Source: an uncultured beta proteobacterium (GTDB lineage: Bacteria; Pseudomonadota; Gammaproteobacteria; Burkholderiales; Burkholderiaceae_C). Taken from it: 8,759 bases of DNA. The stretch's first letter is position 1, and every line of letters begins with the position of its first letter. The notes under the pieces are model-generated. The model was not told where the DNA came from. It saw nothing but the letters and a program-made list of their open reading frames with translations, and did not search any database. Made by a program: the position numbers and the translations under genes. Where the stretch lies: positions 1 to 8,759 of the forward strand of contig CAIYQF010000002.1 in assembly GCA_903928325.1 (NCBI GenBank), in the 5' to 3' direction. Below are positions 7,274-8,759 of this stretch, one piece after another.

Positions 7274-7278
7274 GGAGG
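7274..7278 (+). promoter_or_regulatory. Ribosome binding site of the HD-domain gene
   Basis: GGAGG lies five bases before the ATG at 7284, inside the 39-base gap after phnE2. It is the strongest ribosome site in this half of the operon and supports the annotated start. Confidence 0.65.
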
Positions 7279-7283
7279 CCTCC

Positions 7284-7841
7284 ATGTCCTTGTCCATCCC
7301 CGAGATCGTCCAACTCCTGGGCAGCCGCGCCACCACCTGGTACGGCCAGGAGGCGGTCAGCCAGCTCGACCACGCATTGCAATGCGCGCACCTGGCCGAA
7401 CTGGCCAACGAGGCGCCAGAGACCGTGGTGGCCGCGCTACTGCACGACCTGGGCCATATGCTGAGCGCCGATCAGGGCGCAGTTCCCGACCAGGACGCGC
7501 TGCCCGCCAAAGACGATTTGCACCAGTTTGTGGCCCTGCCGTTTTTGCGCAGCCTGTTCCCGGACGCGGTGTTAGAGCCCATCAAGCTGCACGTGGACGC
7601 CAAGCGCTATTTGTGCGCCGTGGATGCGCCGTACTGGGATTCGCTGTCGCCCGCATCCAAGCACAGCCTGGAGTTGCAAGGGGGGCGTTTCAACGAAGCG
7701 CAAGTGCTTGCGTTTGAAGACCTGCCGTTTTATGCCGAAGCCGTGCGCCTGCGCCGCTACGACGACCTGGCCAAAGAGCCTGGAAAACCCACACCCTCCT
7801 TGGCGCACTACACGGCAACCATGGAGCAACTGGTCGCCTGA
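7284..7841 (+). CDS. PhnZ-like HD-domain diiron oxygenase of phosphonate operons
   Basis: This is an HD-domain protein of 185 residues at the end of the phn operon. It resembles PhnZ, which uses a mixed-valent diiron site and O2 to cleave a 1-hydroxyphosphonate, and the HDIG family known from phosphonate degradation operons. From memory of PhnZ, the iron ligands His34, His58, Asp59, His80, His104 and Asp161 have counterparts here in His30, His54, Asp55, His80, His103 and Asp160 or Asp161. The substrate-side Tyr24, Glu27, His62 and Lys108 correspond to Tyr20, Glu23, His58 and Lys107. Visible motifs are WYGQEAVSQLDHALQCA (19-35), LLHDLGH (52-58) and IKLHVDAKRYL (100-110). An ordinary HD phosphohydrolase is less likely, because the TyrGly-x-Glu and LHV-x-AKRYL patterns are PhnZ hallmarks. 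No PhnY-type 2-oxoglutarate dioxygenase is in the window, so the substrate is unknown. The gene has its own strong GGAGG site and is probably cotranscribed with phnE2. Confidence 0.85.
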   Translation: MSLSIPEIVQLLGSRATTWYGQEAVSQLDHALQCAHLAELANEAPETVVAALLHDLGHMLSADQGAVPDQDALPAKDDLHQFVALPFLRSLFPDAVLEPIKLHVDAKRYLCAVDAPYWDSLSPASKHSLELQGGRFNEAQVLAFEDLPFYAEAVRLRRYDDLAKEPGKPTPSLAHYTATMEQLVA

Positions 7842-7874
7842 GCGCGCGCCTAGCGAGGCGACGCCAAGCGCTCA
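7839..7874. repeat. Dyad spanning the convergent stop codons (possible terminator)
   Basis: TGAGCGC at 7839-7845 and GCGCTCA at 7868-7874 are perfect inverted repeats. Each arm begins with the TGA stop of one of the two converging genes. Inside the 22-base loop, CGCC (7847-7850) can pair with GGCG (7857-7860). No T-run follows on either strand, so it is not a classical intrinsic terminator; it may still act as a shared 3' hairpin protecting both messages. The 30-base intergene (7842-7871) holds nothing else. Confidence 0.4.
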
Positions 7875-8417
7875 GCCACCCGCCGCATTGAGCTCGAGCT
7901 CAAATGCTTCTACGTAGGCCTCTTGCTTGTGGGTTTCAATTGCGCCCGGGCGGTACTGGCGGATGCGCGCAATGGCTGCATCGCTGCCCCAACCCCAGGC
8001 CTTGAACAAGCTCGCTGCCAGTGTGCCAGTGCGGCCCTTGCCGTGCGCGCAGTGGATCACGATGTTGCCGGACTGCAATACAGCGGTGAGCTGTGGCACC
8101 AAGCGGCGCCACTGCGCGGTCACCGCCCGCGAGGGAACACCATAGTCCACCACCGGCAACTGGTGCCACGCGATGCCATGCAGGCCCAAGTGGTGGGAGA
8201 GGTTTTTCGCCCCCAGACGTTGCAACTCCAGCGTATCGAGCAAACTCACCACCACGCGCACCCCCTGCTGCGCAATGGAGCTGACGTCCTGGGCCAGTGC
8301 GCCTTCCGAACTACCTGCGTCGGGGCGGGCGCCTGGGCAGGCGGACATACCCAAGCGCCCGGCCCAGGGCGTAGGCGCGAAATCAATATGCAAACAGGTC
8401 GGAGCAAACGCGGTCAT
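7872..8417 (-). CDS. Dual-specificity/tyrosine-type phosphatase
   Basis: This is a small cysteine-dependent phosphatase of 181 residues. The P-loop HCAHGKGRTG at 122-131 gives the HC-x5-R-T signature with nucleophile Cys123 and phosphate-binding Arg129. The likely general acid is Asp91 in LPVVDYGVPS. A late conserved segment, PGAIETHKQEAYVEAFE (157-173), matches the terminal motif of this family, and VVVSLLDTLELQRLG (55-69) is the usual beta strand with its following loop. The natural substrate is not evident: protein phosphotyrosine, a sugar phosphate or another phosphomonoester are all possible. I chose the ATG at 8417; a GTG at 8435 in the same frame would add six residues but falls within an inverted repeat. 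The gene is 65 bases downstream of rpe on the same strand, so the two may be cotranscribed, and it converges on the phn operon. A link to phosphonate metabolism rests only on proximity. Confidence 0.85.
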   Translation of the reverse strand: MTAFAPTCLHIDFAPTPWAGRLGMSACPGARPDAGSSEGALAQDVSSIAQQGVRVVVSLLDTLELQRLGAKNLSHHLGLHGIAWHQLPVVDYGVPSRAVTAQWRRLVPQLTAVLQSGNIVIHCAHGKGRTGTLAASLFKAWGWGSDAAIARIRQYRPGAIETHKQEAYVEAFELELNAAGG

Positions 8418-8431
8418 CCCGCATTTATAGC

Positions 8432-8463
8432 CCACCGGTGAGACGCGGTGATGACACCGGTGG
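8432..8463. repeat. Inverted repeat of two CACCGGTG palindromes between rpe and the phosphatase
   Basis: CCACCGGTG (8432-8440) and CACCGGTGG (8455-8463) form perfect 9-base arms around a 14-base loop. Each arm contains the self-complementary 8-mer CACCGGTG, and their centres are 22 bases apart, about two helical turns. It could be a stem-loop terminator of rpe, although no T-run follows on the - strand, or an operator for a dimeric regulator acting on the phosphatase gene. A TATAAA sequence on the - strand (8429-8424) lies just beyond it but has no good -35 partner. Confidence 0.5.
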
Positions 8464-8482
8464 CGCGTGGTGCGCCCTGGGT

Positions 8483-8759
8483 CTATTTCAGCGCCAGTCG
8501 CATCTGGTCGATCACGGCCTGGTAGTCGGGCTTGCCAAAAATAGCGCTGCCCGCCACAAAGGTGTCGGCCCCGGCGTCTGCCACGCGGCGGATGTTGTCG
8601 GTCTTGATGCCGCCGTCCACCTCTAGGCGAATGTCTTTGCCGCTGGCGTCAATGCGCCTGCGCACGTCCTCAATCTTGCGCAGCGCCGAGTCAATAAAGC
8701 CCTGGCCGCCAAAGCCGGGGTTGACGCTCATGATCAGCACCAGATCGCAGAGCTCCAGG
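8483..8759 (-). CDS. rpe: Ribulose-phosphate 3-epimerase (C-terminal part)
   Basis: This gene runs off the right edge; 91 C-terminal residues are present, about 40 percent of a typical 225-residue Rpe. The enzyme interconverts D-ribulose 5-phosphate and D-xylulose 5-phosphate in the pentose phosphate and Calvin cycles, as a metal-dependent TIM barrel in the cytosol. Diagnostic motifs are LVLIMSVNPGFGGQGFI, the catalytic aspartate in RLEVDGGIKTDNI and the phosphate-binding GADTFVAGSAIFG near the end. The stop is TAG-type... read as the complement of 8483-8485 (CTA gives TAG). The gene lies upstream of the phosphatase on the - strand. It is a housekeeping gene and probably marks the chromosomal edge of the phn cluster. 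Confidence 0.96.
   Translation of the reverse strand, partial: LELCDLVLIMSVNPGFGGQGFIDSALRKIEDVRRRIDASGKDIRLEVDGGIKTDNIRRVADAGADTFVAGSAIFGKPDYQAVIDQMRLALK

Noticed and set aside
8424..8429. TATAAA on the - strand as a -10 box for the phosphatase
   Set aside because: No acceptable -35 hexamer lies about 17 bases upstream, and it would leave almost no leader before the ATG at 8417.
7923..8441. A 172-codon + strand frame opposite the phosphatase
   Set aside because: The - strand frame has an intact phosphatase signature and family motifs; the + strand frame has no recognisable motif.
1..8759. CRISPR arrays, tRNA or rRNA genes, insertion sequences, attachment sites, Pho boxes
   Set aside because: I looked for repeated spacers, transposase motifs, terminal repeats, tRNA-like folds and PhoB-type direct repeats and saw none. 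The operon promoter is probably upstream of the window.

Overview
The window is GC-rich and densely packed with genes. Codon use is strongly biased to G/C third positions, and rare Leu and Ser codons are nearly absent. Gene content and style suggest a betaproteobacterium of the Burkholderiales, probably Comamonadaceae-like (Rhodoferax, Polaromonas or a relative). That placement is an impression from the sequence, not a database result.

Positions 1-7841 (+ strand) hold the 3' part of a carbon-phosphorus lyase (phn) operon. In order these are the end of phnI, then phnJ, phnK, phnL, phnM, phnC, phnD, phnE1, phnE2 and a gene for an HD-domain protein resembling the diiron oxygenase PhnZ. PhnI to PhnM form the catalytic core that attaches a phosphonate to ribose triphosphate (PhnI with PhnG, H and L), removes pyrophosphate (PhnM) and breaks the C-P bond by radical chemistry (PhnJ). 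PhnC, PhnD, PhnE1 and PhnE2 form the ABC importer that supplies the phosphonate. The catalytic genes precede the transport genes, the reverse of the E. coli order. From phnI to phnM each gene overlaps the next by 4-14 bases, and phnE1/phnE2 overlap by 4. The only real gaps are 44 bases before phnC, 64 bases before phnD (a pyrimidine-rich leader) and 39 bases before the HD gene. phnG and phnH presumably lie upstream. No phnF, phnN, phnO or phnP is visible here.

Positions 7872-8759 (- strand) converge on the phn operon. They hold the C-terminal part of rpe (ribulose-phosphate 3-epimerase, running off the right edge) and, downstream of it, a small dual-specificity/tyrosine-type phosphatase with an intact HCxxGxxR active site. 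A dyad whose arms contain both TGA stop codons marks the convergent junction, and a 9-base inverted repeat made of two CACCGGTG palindromes lies between rpe and the phosphatase.

The most interesting point is the PhnZ-like HD protein at the end of a C-P lyase operon. It keeps every residue I recall as an iron ligand or substrate contact in PhnZ, yet no PhnY-type partner hydroxylase is in the window. This suggests a second, oxidative C-P cleavage activity alongside the radical lyase. The association is known (an HDIG family of phosphonate operons), but the substrate here is open.
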